Numbered from the stretch's first letter, positions 1 to 8,708 are shown. The stretch is 16,810 nucleotides of DNA from Betaproteobacteria bacterium (GCA_005883655.1 VBDA01000245.1:1-16810); one strand, 5' to 3'. Notes: a model not told the origin generated them from the sequence alone. Numbers and translations are program-made.

Positions 1-420
1 TATTCGAACAGCGACGTCGCGAAGTTCGTCAATGTGCTCATGAGCCAGGGCAAGAAATCGGTTGCCGAGCGCATTGTCTACGGCGCGTTCGAGTCCATCG
101 CCAAGAAGGGCGGCAAGGACCCGCTGGAAGTCTTCAACCAGGCGCTCTCCAACGCGAAGCCCATGGTCGAGGTCAAGAGCCGGCGGGTCGGCGGCGCCAA
201 CTTTCAGGTGCCGGTCGAGGTGCGACCGGTGCGCCGCGTTGCACTTGCGATGCGCTGGCTGCGCGAAGCCGCGCGCAAGCGCGGCGAGAAGTCGATGGGA
301 CAAAGGCTAGCCGCGGAACTGACCGAGGCCGCGGAAGGCCGCGGCGGCGCGGTAAAAAGACGCGAGGAAGTGCATCGGATGGCCGAGGCGAACAAGGCCT
401 TCTCGCATTTCCGCTTTTGA
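1..420 (+). CDS. rpsG: 30S ribosomal protein S7, 5' end cut off by window
   Basis: S7 is a primary binder of the 3' domain of 16S rRNA and lies near the mRNA exit and E site. The reading frame is open from base 1, and 139 codons are visible before the TGA at 418-420. Compared with the usual 156 residues, about 17 N-terminal residues are missing. Family hallmarks are KSVAERIVYGAFE, PLEVFNQAL, the VPVEVRPVRR hairpin segment, ALRWL-like ALAMRWLREAA, and the end HRMAEANKAFSHFRF. It precedes fusA as in other str operons; rpsL would be expected just upstream. A small stem-loop (CCGCT 411-415, AGCGG 420-424) spans the stop codon. Identity is certain; only the start lies outside the window. Confidence 0.97.
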   Translation, partial: YSNSDVAKFVNVLMSQGKKSVAERIVYGAFESIAKKGGKDPLEVFNQALSNAKPMVEVKSRRVGGANFQVPVEVRPVRRVALAMRWLREAARKRGEKSMGQRLAAELTEAAEGRGGAVKRREEVHRMAEANKAFSHFRF

Positions 421-516
421 GCGGCAACTAAGCGACAGACACGCGGACAACGTGAACCAGCAGCGCAGGACTCTAGTGGCGATAACCTGCAACGCGATTT
501 TGGACAATGACTTAAA

Positions 517-2610
<2,094 letters not shown>

Positions 2611-2611
2611 G

Positions 2612-2699
2612 CGGACAAAAGTAAAAACCTACTTTTGTCCGATCTATAGTGAGACTCGAATCGCGGGCCTTAGTTGGCAAATAAGCCGACGATTCGAGT
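2612..2699 (+). repeat. Two-hairpin intergenic repeat, copy 1 (direct)
   Basis: Copy 1 begins one base after the fusA stop. Arm B is a perfect 12-bp inverted repeat, CGGACAAAAGTA (2612-2623) and TACTTTTGTCCG (2630-2641), with a 6-nt loop. After a 12-nt spacer comes arm A, ACTCGAATCG (2654-2663) and CGATTCGAGT (2690-2699), a perfect 10-bp stem. The 26 nt inside arm A differ from other copies: the apical GCAGAGC is replaced by a longer insert that can fold on itself (GGCCTTA against TAAGCC). No T-run follows either arm, so it is not a standard intrinsic terminator. The family is not one I recognise; the structure is read directly from the sequence. Confidence 0.9.
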
Positions 2700-2731
2700 A
2701 AATAAGATCAACGGAAAAGCTGGAGAGCATT

Positions 2732-3922
2732 ATGGCCAAGAGCAAGTTTGAGCGGACCAAGCCGCACGTGAACGTGGGGACGATAGGGCACGTGGATCAT
2801 GGCAAGACGACGTTGACGGCGGCGTTGACGCTGGTGCTATCGAGGCAGTTTGGTGGTGAGGCGAGGGCCTACGACCAGATTGACAATGCGCCGGAGGAGA
2901 AGGCGCGGGGGATCACCATTAACACCGCGCACGTGGAATACGAGACGAAGAACCGGCACTACGCGCACGTGGACTGTCCGGGTCATGCTGACTATGTGAA
3001 GAACATGATTACCGGGGCGGCGCAGATGGACGGGGCGATTCTGGTGGTCAGTGCGGCCGATGGTCCGATGCCGCAGACGCGAGAGCACATTCTGTTGGCG
3101 CGGCAGGTGGGGGTGCCCTACATCGTGGTGTTCCTGAACAAGGCCGACATGGTCGATGACAAGGAGCTCTTAGAGCTGGTGGAACTGGAAGTGCGGGAGC
3201 TGTTGTCGAAGTATGAGTTTCCGGGGGACAAGATTCCGATTGTCATTGGCAGTGCGAAGCTGGCGCTGGAGGGCGACAAGAGCGAGCTGGGGGAGCCCTG
3301 CATCAATCGTCTGGCGGAGGCGCTGGACACTTATATTCCGCAGCCGAAGCGGCTGATCGATGGGCCGTTTTTGATGCCGGTGGAAGACGTATTTTCGATT
3401 TCGGGTCGGGGTACGGTGGTGACTGGGCGGGTGGAGCGTGGGGTGGTGAAGGTGGGCGAGGAGCTGGAGATTGTGGGTTTGAAGCCGACCCTGAAGACGG
3501 TCTGCACGGGGGTGGAGATGTTCCGCAAGCTCTTGGACCAGGGCCAGGCGGGCGACAATGTGGGGGTACTCCTCAGGGGTACCAAGCGGGAAGAGGTGGA
3601 GCGTGGGCAGGTGCTGGCGAAGCCGAGCAGCATCACGCCGCACACCAAGTTCAGCTGTGAGGTGTACGTGCTGAGCAAGGAAGAAGGTGGGCGGCATACG
3701 CCGTTTTTCCCGGGTTACCGGCCGCAGTTTTACTTTCGCACCACCGATGTGACCGGCTCGGTGGAGCTGCCGGCGGGGACCGAGATGGTGATGCCTGGCG
3801 ACAACATCCAGATGACGGTGACCCTGATTGCGCCGATTGCGATGGAGGAAGGGCTGCGCTTCGCGATTCGCGAAGGCGGCCGCACGGTCGGCGCCGGGGT
3901 AGTGGCCAAAGTCATCGAATAG
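2732..3922 (+). CDS. tuf: Elongation factor Tu, aminoacyl-tRNA carrier GTPase
   Basis: EF-Tu delivers aminoacyl-tRNA to the ribosomal A site as a GTP complex. The 396-residue product (E. coli 394) has GHVDHGKT at 19-26, RGITINTAHVEYET, DCPGHADY, NKADM and the SAKLALEG motif, followed by the two beta-barrel domains ending in IREGGRTVGAGVVAKVIE. ATG at 2732 has GGAGAG at 2722-2727. It sits in its ancestral place after fusA. Codon choice is odd: by hand count about 32 GTG against 4 GTC for valine before the last 25 or so codons, with many GGG and CGG, where fusA prefers GTC, GGC and CGC. From about 3850 to the stop the C-ending style returns. A second tuf elsewhere in the genome is common in this group but cannot be seen here. 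Confidence 0.98.
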   Translation: MAKSKFERTKPHVNVGTIGHVDHGKTTLTAALTLVLSRQFGGEARAYDQIDNAPEEKARGITINTAHVEYETKNRHYAHVDCPGHADYVKNMITGAAQMDGAILVVSAADGPMPQTREHILLARQVGVPYIVVFLNKADMVDDKELLELVELEVRELLSKYEFPGDKIPIVIGSAKLALEGDKSELGEPCINRLAEALDTYIPQPKRLIDGPFLMPVEDVFSISGRGTVVTGRVERGVVKVGEELEIVGLKPTLKTVCTGVEMFRKLLDQGQAGDNVGVLLRGTKREEVERGQVLAKPSSITPHTKFSCEVYVLSKEEGGRHTPFFPGYRPQFYFRTTDVTGSVELPAGTEMVMPGDNIQMTVTLIAPIAMEEGLRFAIREGGRTVGAGVVAKVIE

Positions 3923-3938
3923 TTGCAGTTACCGCAAT

Positions 3939-4006
3939 GAATCGCGGGCTCTGCCCGCGATTCGCAGGAAGATAAATCGGGCAAAAGTCGGTTGTACTTT
4001 TGCCCG
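3939..4006 (-). repeat. Two-hairpin intergenic repeat, copy 2 (inverted)
   Basis: This copy lies between tuf and rpsJ with the arms in the opposite order to copy 1. Arm A is GAATCGCGGGC (3939-3949) and GCCCGCGATTC (3953-3963), a perfect 11-bp stem with a TCT loop. After a 14-nt spacer comes arm B, CGGGCAAAAGT (3978-3988) and ACTTTTGCCCG (3996-4006), 11 bp with a 7-nt loop. Read on the minus strand, the loops (AGTACAACCGACT, GCAGAGC) match copy 3, which shows the element is inverted here. The GG-G-C/G-C-CC stem pair replaces the A-T pair of copies 1 and 4, a compensated change. No T-run follows. Confidence 0.9.
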
Positions 4007-4024
4007 CAACAACCGAAGGCACAT

Positions 4025-4336
4025 ATGCAGAACCAGCGAATCCGTATCCGCCTCAAGGCTTTCGACTACAAGCTGATCGACCAGTCGGCGCAGGAAATCG
4101 TGGAAACCGCGAAGCGCTCCGGCGCGGTGGTCAAGGGTCCGGTCCCGCTTCCGACCAAGATCGAGCGGTTCGATGTTCTGCGCTCGCCGCACGTCAACAA
4201 GACGTCGCGCGATCAGCTGGAGATTCGCACCCACTTAAGGTTGATGGACATCATCGATCCGACCGACAAGACGGTCGATCAGCTGATGAAGCTCGATCTG
4301 CCGGCGGGCGTCGACGTGGAGATCAAGCTTCAGTAA
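4025..4336 (+). CDS. rpsJ: 30S ribosomal protein S10 (NusE)
   Basis: S10 belongs to the 30S head and also, as NusE, joins NusB in transcription antitermination. The product is 103 residues, the same as E. coli, and reads MQNQRIRIRLKAFDYKLIDQ through the conserved IDPTDKTVDQLMKLDLPAGVDVEIKLQ end (split by family motifs LPTKIERFDVLRSPHVNK and RTHLRLMDI). ATG 4025 is chosen because it gives the family length and has GAAGG at 4015-4019; an upstream TTG in frame would translate part of repeat copy 2. It is the first gene of the S10 operon. The junction to rplC is long and structured. Confidence 0.98.
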   Translation: MQNQRIRIRLKAFDYKLIDQSAQEIVETAKRSGAVVKGPVPLPTKIERFDVLRSPHVNKTSRDQLEIRTHLRLMDIIDPTDKTVDQLMKLDLPAGVDVEIKLQ

Positions 4337-4380
4337 GGAAGTTCTTGTAATCGGGTTAAGCGCAATTGAAGCAACAAACG

Positions 4381-4443
4381 CCGCCGGTCAATCGAAATCG
4401 GCGGTGAAGAATTAGGAAACCGGGCTTCGAAAGCAGTCCCGGT
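4381..4443 (+). promoter_or_regulatory. Pair of hairpins in the rpsJ-rplC leader
   Basis: Two stem-loops fill much of the 125-nt gap before rplC. The first is CCGCCGGT (4381-4388) with ATCGGCGG (4397-4404), 8 bp including one G-T wobble and an 8-nt loop. The second is ACCGGGCTT (4419-4427) with AAGC (4431-4434) and CCCGGT (4438-4443), with a 3-4 nt bulge. They end six bases before the rplC Shine-Dalgarno. In E. coli the L4-responsive S10 leader is upstream of rpsJ, not here; a control role at this position is inference. Neither hairpin is followed by a T-run, so they are not clear terminators. Confidence 0.45.
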
Positions 4444-4461
4444 AAACCAAGGAAAACGAAC

Positions 4462-5118
4462 ATGAGTCTAGGACTCGTCGGCCGCAAGATCGGCATGACA
4501 CGGATTTTCTCCGACGACGGCGCTGCCGTGCCGGTGACCGTGCTCGATGTCGCCAACAATCGCGTCACCCAGATCAAGACCGAGGAAACCGATGGCTATT
4601 CCGCCGTGCAGGTCACCTATGGCAAGCGGCGCGCCAATCGCGTAACCAAGCCGCAAGCGGGCCATCTGGCCAAGGCAGGCGTGGAAGCTGGAACCATGCT
4701 TAAGGAATTTCAGGTCCGCGCGGACGAGCTGGCGAGCCTGAAGCTGGGCGAAACCATCAGCGTCGAAACCTTCGCGGTCGGACAGCTGGTCGATGTCAGC
4801 GGCACCACCAAGGGCCGCGGGTTTTCGGGCGTGATCCAGCGCCACCATTTCAGCTCGAACCGCGCCTCGCACGGCAATTCGCGCTCGCACAACAGCCCCG
4901 GCTCGATCGGTATGGCGCAGGACCCGGGCCGCGTGTTTCCCGGCAAGCGCATGGCGGGCCAATACGGCAACGTGAAGCGCACGGTGCAGACGCTGAAGGT
5001 CGTCCGCGTCGACGTCGAGCGCGGACTGCTGCTGGTCAAGGGCGCGGTTCCAGGCGCCGACGGCGGCCACATCGTCGTCCGGCCCTCGGTCAAGACCCCT
5101 CTGAAGAAAGGGGCCTGA
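4462..5118 (+). CDS. rplC: 50S ribosomal protein L3
   Basis: L3 is an early assembly protein of the large subunit that binds 23S rRNA near the peptidyl transferase centre. The 218-residue product (E. coli 209) starts MSLGLVGRKIGMTRIFSDDG and contains the extended loop region GFSGVIQRHHFSSNRASHGN followed by HNSPGSIGMAQDPGRVFPGK, the segment that reaches into the subunit core and holds the glutamine methylated by PrmB in E. coli. ATG 4462 has AAGGA at 4449-4453. The stop is two bases before the rplD start, so the two are probably translationally coupled. Confidence 0.97.
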   Translation: MSLGLVGRKIGMTRIFSDDGAAVPVTVLDVANNRVTQIKTEETDGYSAVQVTYGKRRANRVTKPQAGHLAKAGVEAGTMLKEFQVRADELASLKLGETISVETFAVGQLVDVSGTTKGRGFSGVIQRHHFSSNRASHGNSRSHNSPGSIGMAQDPGRVFPGKRMAGQYGNVKRTVQTLKVVRVDVERGLLLVKGAVPGADGGHIVVRPSVKTPLKKGA

Positions 5119-5120
5119 AC

Positions 5121-5744
5121 ATGGATCTGAAGCTCATCAACGACAGCGGCAAACCCGCCGCTACGGTCGCTGCATCGGACTCGTTGTTCGGTCGCGAATA
5201 CAACGAAGCGCTGATCCACCAGCTGGTGACGGCGTATCAGGCCAATGCGCGCAGCGGCAATCGCGCGCAAAAAGGTCGGGCCGACATCAACAAGTCGCAC
5301 AAGAAGCCGTGGGCGCAGAAAGGCACCGGCCGTGCCCGAGCGGGCCAGGCCAACAGCCCGCTGTGGCGCGGCGGCGGAAAGATTTTCCCCAGCTCGCCCG
5401 ATGAGAACTTTTCCCAGAAGGTGAACCGGAAGATGTTCCGCGCCGGCATTGCCTCGATCCTGTCGCAACTGGTTCGTGAAGATCGACTGTCGGTCGTCGA
5501 TCAGATCGCGCTCGATACGCCGAAGACGAAGCTGCTCGCGCAAAAGATCAAGGCGCTGGGCTTAAGCGGCACGATACTCGTCGTCGTCGATGCTCTGCAC
5601 GACAACGTCCATCTGTCGTCGCGCAACCTGCAAGGCGTGCTGGTGCTGGAGACGCGAGAGGTCGATCCTGTCAGCTTGGTTCGATTCGATCATGTGCTAT
5701 TGACCCGCGCCTCGGTGACGCAGTTCGAGGAGATCCTGGCATGA
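5121..5744 (+). CDS. rplD: 50S ribosomal protein L4
   Basis: L4 binds 23S rRNA domain I and its extended loop lines the peptide exit tunnel; in E. coli it also represses the S10 operon. The 207-residue product (E. coli 201) carries the tunnel loop with KPWAQKGTGRARAGQANSPL followed by WRGGGKIFPS, then the globular C-terminal part. The start two bases after rplC and the 4-nt ATGA overlap with rplW at 5741-5744 fit operon-style coupling. Whether L4 autoregulation exists here cannot be told from the protein alone. Confidence 0.97.
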   Translation: MDLKLINDSGKPAATVAASDSLFGREYNEALIHQLVTAYQANARSGNRAQKGRADINKSHKKPWAQKGTGRARAGQANSPLWRGGGKIFPSSPDENFSQKVNRKMFRAGIASILSQLVREDRLSVVDQIALDTPKTKLLAQKIKALGLSGTILVVVDALHDNVHLSSRNLQGVLVLETREVDPVSLVRFDHVLLTRASVTQFEEILA

Positions 5745-6085
5745 GCGCACAGAAAACGGTTGCGCCCCTCGGCGTGGCAGCGACCAAGTTCAACCCGGAG
5801 CGGCTGATGACGGTGCTGCTGGCACCGACCATTTCCGAAAAGGCGACGCACATTGCCGACAAGCACGAGCAGGTCGTGTTCAGGGTCGCTCCCAACGCCA
5901 CCAAGCCGGAAGTCAAGGCTGCGGTCGAGCTCATGTTCAAGGTCCAGGTCGAAAGCGTTCAGATTGCGAACGTCAAGGGCAAGGTCAAGCGGTTCGGCGC
6001 CTACAACGGCCGCCGCCGCAACTGGAAGAAGGCGTACGTGAGCCTGAAGCCGGGCCAGGAAATCAACTTCGCGCAGGAAGCCTGA
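5741..6085 (+). CDS. rplW: 50S ribosomal protein L23
   Basis: L23 lies at the exit of the peptide tunnel and is the docking site for trigger factor and SRP. The 114-residue product has the family core ERLMTVLLAPTISEKATHIA, ATKPEVKAAVELMFKV, NVKGKVKRFG and KKAYVSLKPGQEINF. It is longer than usual (about 100) because of about 18-20 residues at the N-terminus (MSAQKTVAPLGVAATKFNP). The upstream start is preferred: it overlaps the rplD stop as ATGA and has GAGGAG at 5727-5732 with 8-nt spacing. An internal ATG at 5807 would remove the extension and begin right at the core. Confidence 0.95.
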   Translation: MSAQKTVAPLGVAATKFNPERLMTVLLAPTISEKATHIADKHEQVVFRVAPNATKPEVKAAVELMFKVQVESVQIANVKGKVKRFGAYNGRRRNWKKAYVSLKPGQEINFAQEA

Positions 6086-6087
6086 TC

Positions 6088-6915
6088 ATGGCACTTATCA
6101 AAGTCAAACCGACCTCGCCCGGCCGTCGCTCGCTGGTCAAGGTCGTCAATCCGGACTTGCACAAGGGCCGGCCCGTCGAGGCGCTGATCGAGGCGAAGAA
6201 ACGCGGTTCGGGGCGCAACAACAATGGCCACATTACCATGCGCCACCAGGGCGGTGGCCACAAGCAGCATTACCGCATCGTCGATTTTCGCCGCAACAAG
6301 GATGGTGTTCCGGCCAAGGTGGAACGGCTCGAATACGACCCGAACCGCAGCGCACATCTCGCGTTGCTGCTCTATAGCGATGGCGAGCGGCGCTACATCG
6401 TCGCTCCGCGCGGCGTCGCGGCAGGCACGCAGCTGATGAGCGGGGCGGAGGCGGCGATCAAGCCCGGCAACTGCCTGCCGTTGCGCAACATTCCGGTGGG
6501 CACGACCATACATTGCGTCGAGATGCTGCCTGGCAAAGGCGCGCAAATGGCGCGGTCCGCCGGAGCGTCGGTGCAGTTGCTCGCGCGCGAAGGCGCCTAT
6601 GCGCAGTTGCGCATGCACTCAGGCGAGATTCGCAAGGTGCACGTCGACTGCCGGGCCACGATCGGCACCGTCGGCAATGAAGAGCACAACCTGCGTTCGA
6701 TCGGGAAGGCCGGCGCGCAGCGATGGCGCGGCATCCGCCCCACCGTTCGCGGCATCGCCATGAACCCGGTGGATCACCCGCATGGCGGCCGTTCCAATGG
6801 CGGCGGCCATCCGGTGTCCCCCTGGGGCACGCCGACCAAGGGTTATCAGACACGTCGCAACAAGCGTACCGACGGCATGATCGTCCGCCGCCGCCACGCG
6901 GCAAAGAAGGGGTAG
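6088..6915 (+). CDS. rplB: 50S ribosomal protein L2
   Basis: L2 is a large primary 23S rRNA binder needed for subunit association and peptidyl transfer. The 275-residue product (E. coli 273) shows SGRNNNGHITMRHQGGGHKQ, YDPNRSAHLALLLY, and the catalytic-side loop NPVDHPHGG with His230 matching E. coli His229. After HPHGG the loop reads RSNGGGHPVSPWG, shorter and different from the common GGEGR type. The C-terminus GMIVRRRHAAKKG is normal. The start is two bases after rplW with AGGA at 6075-6078. Confidence 0.98.
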   Translation: MALIKVKPTSPGRRSLVKVVNPDLHKGRPVEALIEAKKRGSGRNNNGHITMRHQGGGHKQHYRIVDFRRNKDGVPAKVERLEYDPNRSAHLALLLYSDGERRYIVAPRGVAAGTQLMSGAEAAIKPGNCLPLRNIPVGTTIHCVEMLPGKGAQMARSAGASVQLLAREGAYAQLRMHSGEIRKVHVDCRATIGTVGNEEHNLRSIGKAGAQRWRGIRPTVRGIAMNPVDHPHGGRSNGGGHPVSPWGTPTKGYQTRRNKRTDGMIVRRRHAAKKG

Positions 6916-6925
6916 AGGAAACAAG

Positions 6926-7219
6926 ATGGCTCGCTCAATCAAGAAAGGCCCGTTCGTCGACCACCATTTGCAGTCCAAGGTCGAGGCCGCTCGCGCCACG
7001 TCGGACAAGCGGCCGATCAAGACCTGGTCGCGCCGCTCGACGATCACGCCCGATTTCGTGGGACTGACCATTGCGGTTCACAACGGCAAGCAACACATAC
7101 CGGTGTATGTGTCGGAAAACATGGTCGGGCACAAGCTTGGCGAATTCGCTTTGACCCGCACCTTCAAGGCGCACTCGGCCGACAAGAAGGTTGCGGCGCC
7201 GCTGCCGCCTCGGAAGTAA
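6926..7219 (+). CDS. rpsS: 30S ribosomal protein S19
   Basis: S19 sits in the 30S head, pairs with S13 and contacts the A-site finger of the large subunit. The 97-residue product (E. coli 92) begins MARSIKKGPFVDHHLQSKVE and contains IKTWSRRSTITPDFVGLTIA and the basic segment VGHKLGEFALTRTFKAH. GAGGAA at 6915-6920 precedes ATG 6926 by five bases. The usual rplB-rpsS-rplV order is kept. Confidence 0.97.
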   Translation: MARSIKKGPFVDHHLQSKVEAARATSDKRPIKTWSRRSTITPDFVGLTIAVHNGKQHIPVYVSENMVGHKLGEFALTRTFKAHSADKKVAAPLPPRK

Positions 7220-7232
7220 GGAGCTTTAGCCA

Positions 7233-7574
7233 ATGGAAACCAAAGCAATCCTGCGCGGCGTGCGCCTGTCGGCCCAGAAGGGCCGGCTCGTCGCCGATCA
7301 GATCCGCGGTCTCAAGGTCGACAAGGCGCTCGACGTGCTGACGTTCAGCCCGAAGAAGGGTGCCAAGATCATCAAGAAGGTCCTGGAATCGGCAATCGCC
7401 AACGCCGAGCACAACGAAGGCGCCGATGTCGACGAACTGAAGGTCAACACGATCTATCTCGACAAGGCAACCAATCTGCGCCGTTTTACCGCGCGGGCCA
7501 AGGGACGTGGCAACGTGATTCTCAAACAGACTTGCCACATCCATGTCACCGTCGGTGACGGAAAAAAGGACTAG
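7233..7574 (+). CDS. rplV: 50S ribosomal protein L22
   Basis: L22 binds all 23S domains and its beta-hairpin reaches into the exit tunnel, near the site of macrolide action. The 113-residue product (E. coli 110) shows RLSAQKGRLVADQIRG, ALDVLTFSPKKGAKIIKKVL, SAIANAEHNEGADVDELKV and the hairpin with RFTARAKGRGNVILKQTCHI. The Shine-Dalgarno TAAGGAG at 7217-7223 overlaps the rpsS stop and is one of the strongest in the window, 9 nt from ATG 7233. Confidence 0.97.
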   Translation: METKAILRGVRLSAQKGRLVADQIRGLKVDKALDVLTFSPKKGAKIIKKVLESAIANAEHNEGADVDELKVNTIYLDKATNLRRFTARAKGRGNVILKQTCHIHVTVGDGKKD

Positions 7575-7577
7575 ATC

Positions 7578-8300
7578 ATGGGACAGAAAATACATCCGAC
7601 CGGCTTTCGTCTGGCCGTCAATCGCGACTGGACGTCGAAGTGGTACGCCAACAGCAAGCACTTCCCCACGATACTGAACGAGGACATCAAGGTCCGCGCG
7701 TATCTGAAGAAGAAGCTCTCGCACGCCTCGGTCGGCAAGATCACGATCGAACGCCCCGCCAAAAACGCGCGCATTACCATTCACAGCGCGCGCCCAGGCG
7801 TGGTCATTGGCAAGAAGGGCGAGGACATCGAAACGTTGCGGGCGAACCTGCGCAAGATGATGGGCACCGAAGTCGGGCTCAATATCGAGGAGATTCGCAA
7901 GCCCGAGATCGACGCGCAGCTCGTCGCCGACTCGATCGCGCAACAGCTGGAGAAGCGCATCATGTTCCGCCGTGCCATGAAGCGCGCGATGCAGAACGCG
8001 ATGCGCCTTGGCGCCCAGGGCATCAAGATCATGAGCTCGGGGCGGCTGAACGGCATCGAAATCGCGCGTTGCGAGTGGTATCGCGAGGGGCGGGTGCCGC
8101 TCCACACGCTGCGCGCGGATATCGATTACGGTTTTGCGGAAGCGAAGACGTCATACGGCGTCATCGGGATCAAGGTTTGGGTGTTCAAGGGCGAAGTGAT
8201 GCCGCACAACGCGGAGCCGCAAGCGGCCCCGGCGCCTGCGCCCGAAGCACCGAAGAGGGCTCGGAAGCCAGCGGGAGTGAAAAATGTTGCAGCCAGCTAG
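7578..8300 (+). CDS. rpsC: 30S ribosomal protein S3 with extended C-terminal tail
   Basis: S3 helps form the mRNA entry channel with S4 and S5 and contributes to mRNA unwinding. The 240-residue product (E. coli 233) has the start MGQKIHPTGFRLAVNRDW, the type-2 KH domain with GKKG at 78-81, and the C-terminal fold with MFRRAMKRAMQNAMRLGAQG and RTEWYREGR-like CEWYREGRVPLHTLRADIDY. After KGEVMP comes a tail rich in Ala, Pro and Lys (PQAAPAPAPEAPKRARKPAG). The last 17 bases overlap the start of rplP, so the tail is partly encoded in rplP sequence. AAGGA at 7566-7570 supports ATG 7578. Confidence 0.97.
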   Translation: MGQKIHPTGFRLAVNRDWTSKWYANSKHFPTILNEDIKVRAYLKKKLSHASVGKITIERPAKNARITIHSARPGVVIGKKGEDIETLRANLRKMMGTEVGLNIEEIRKPEIDAQLVADSIAQQLEKRIMFRRAMKRAMQNAMRLGAQGIKIMSSGRLNGIEIARCEWYREGRVPLHTLRADIDYGFAEAKTSYGVIGIKVWVFKGEVMPHNAEPQAAPAPAPEAPKRARKPAGVKNVAAS

Positions 8301-8697
8301 ACGGAAATACCGCAAGGAGCAGAAGGGCCGCAACAAAGGCGTTGCGACCGTCGGCGCCAAGGTCAGCTTCGGCGAATACGGGCTGAAGGCGGTCGGGCGG
8401 GGGCGCCTTACCGCACGCCAGATCGAAGCCGCCCGGCGAGCGATGACGCGGCACATCAAGCGGGGAGGGCGGATCTGGATTCGTATCTTCCCCGACAAGC
8501 CGGTGTCGCAAAAGCCGGCCGAAGTGAGGATGGGCAATGGCAAGGGTAATCCGGAGTACTACGTCGCCGAGATCCAGCCAGGCAAGGTTCTGTACGAAAT
8601 GGATGGCGTCGACGAGGCGCTGGCCCGCGAGGCGTTTGCGCTTGCTGCGGCAAAACTGCCGATCAGGACGACCTTCGTCCATCGGCTTCTCGGCTAA
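8284..8697 (+). CDS. rplP: 50S ribosomal protein L16
   Basis: L16 is a late-assembling protein that positions A-site tRNA and the L7/L12 stalk base. The 137-residue product (E. coli 136) starts MLQPARRKYRKEQKGRNKG and contains GRLTARQIEAARRAMTRHIK, the loop RIFPDKPVSQKPAEVRMGNG and a normal C-terminus. ATG 8284 has GGGAG at 8273-8277 and lies inside the last codons of rpsC; the family N-terminus MLQP(A/K)R leaves little doubt about this start despite the overlap. Confidence 0.97.
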   Translation: MLQPARRKYRKEQKGRNKGVATVGAKVSFGEYGLKAVGRGRLTARQIEAARRAMTRHIKRGGRIWIRIFPDKPVSQKPAEVRMGNGKGNPEYYVAEIQPGKVLYEMDGVDEALAREAFALAAAKLPIRTTFVHRLLG

Positions 8698-8708
8698 GGA
8701 TTGCGACC

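Noticed and set aside
444..458. Possible decayed copy of arm B in the rpsG-fusA gap (CGGACAACGTGAACC)
   Set aside because: It resembles one half of copy 4 on the minus strand, but no matching second half or arm A is present, so it may be chance.
2612..2641. Arm B hairpins as Rho-independent terminators
   Set aside because: None of the four copies has a T-run after the stem, and they stand between genes that need to be transcribed together.
2674..2704. Possible tuf promoter (TTGGCA with TAAATA, or TATAGT at 2645-2650)
   Set aside because: Spacing of 19 nt and poor -10 agreement for the first, and no convincing -35 for the second.
3170..3697. Minus-strand open frame of 175 codons inside tuf
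   Set aside because: It arises from the G-rich wobble positions of tuf, which remove stops from the opposite strand. No family similarity is visible.
3992..4024. Upstream TTG start for rpsJ
   Set aside because: It would translate arm B of repeat copy 2; ATG 4025 gives the canonical 103-residue S10 with GAAGG in place.
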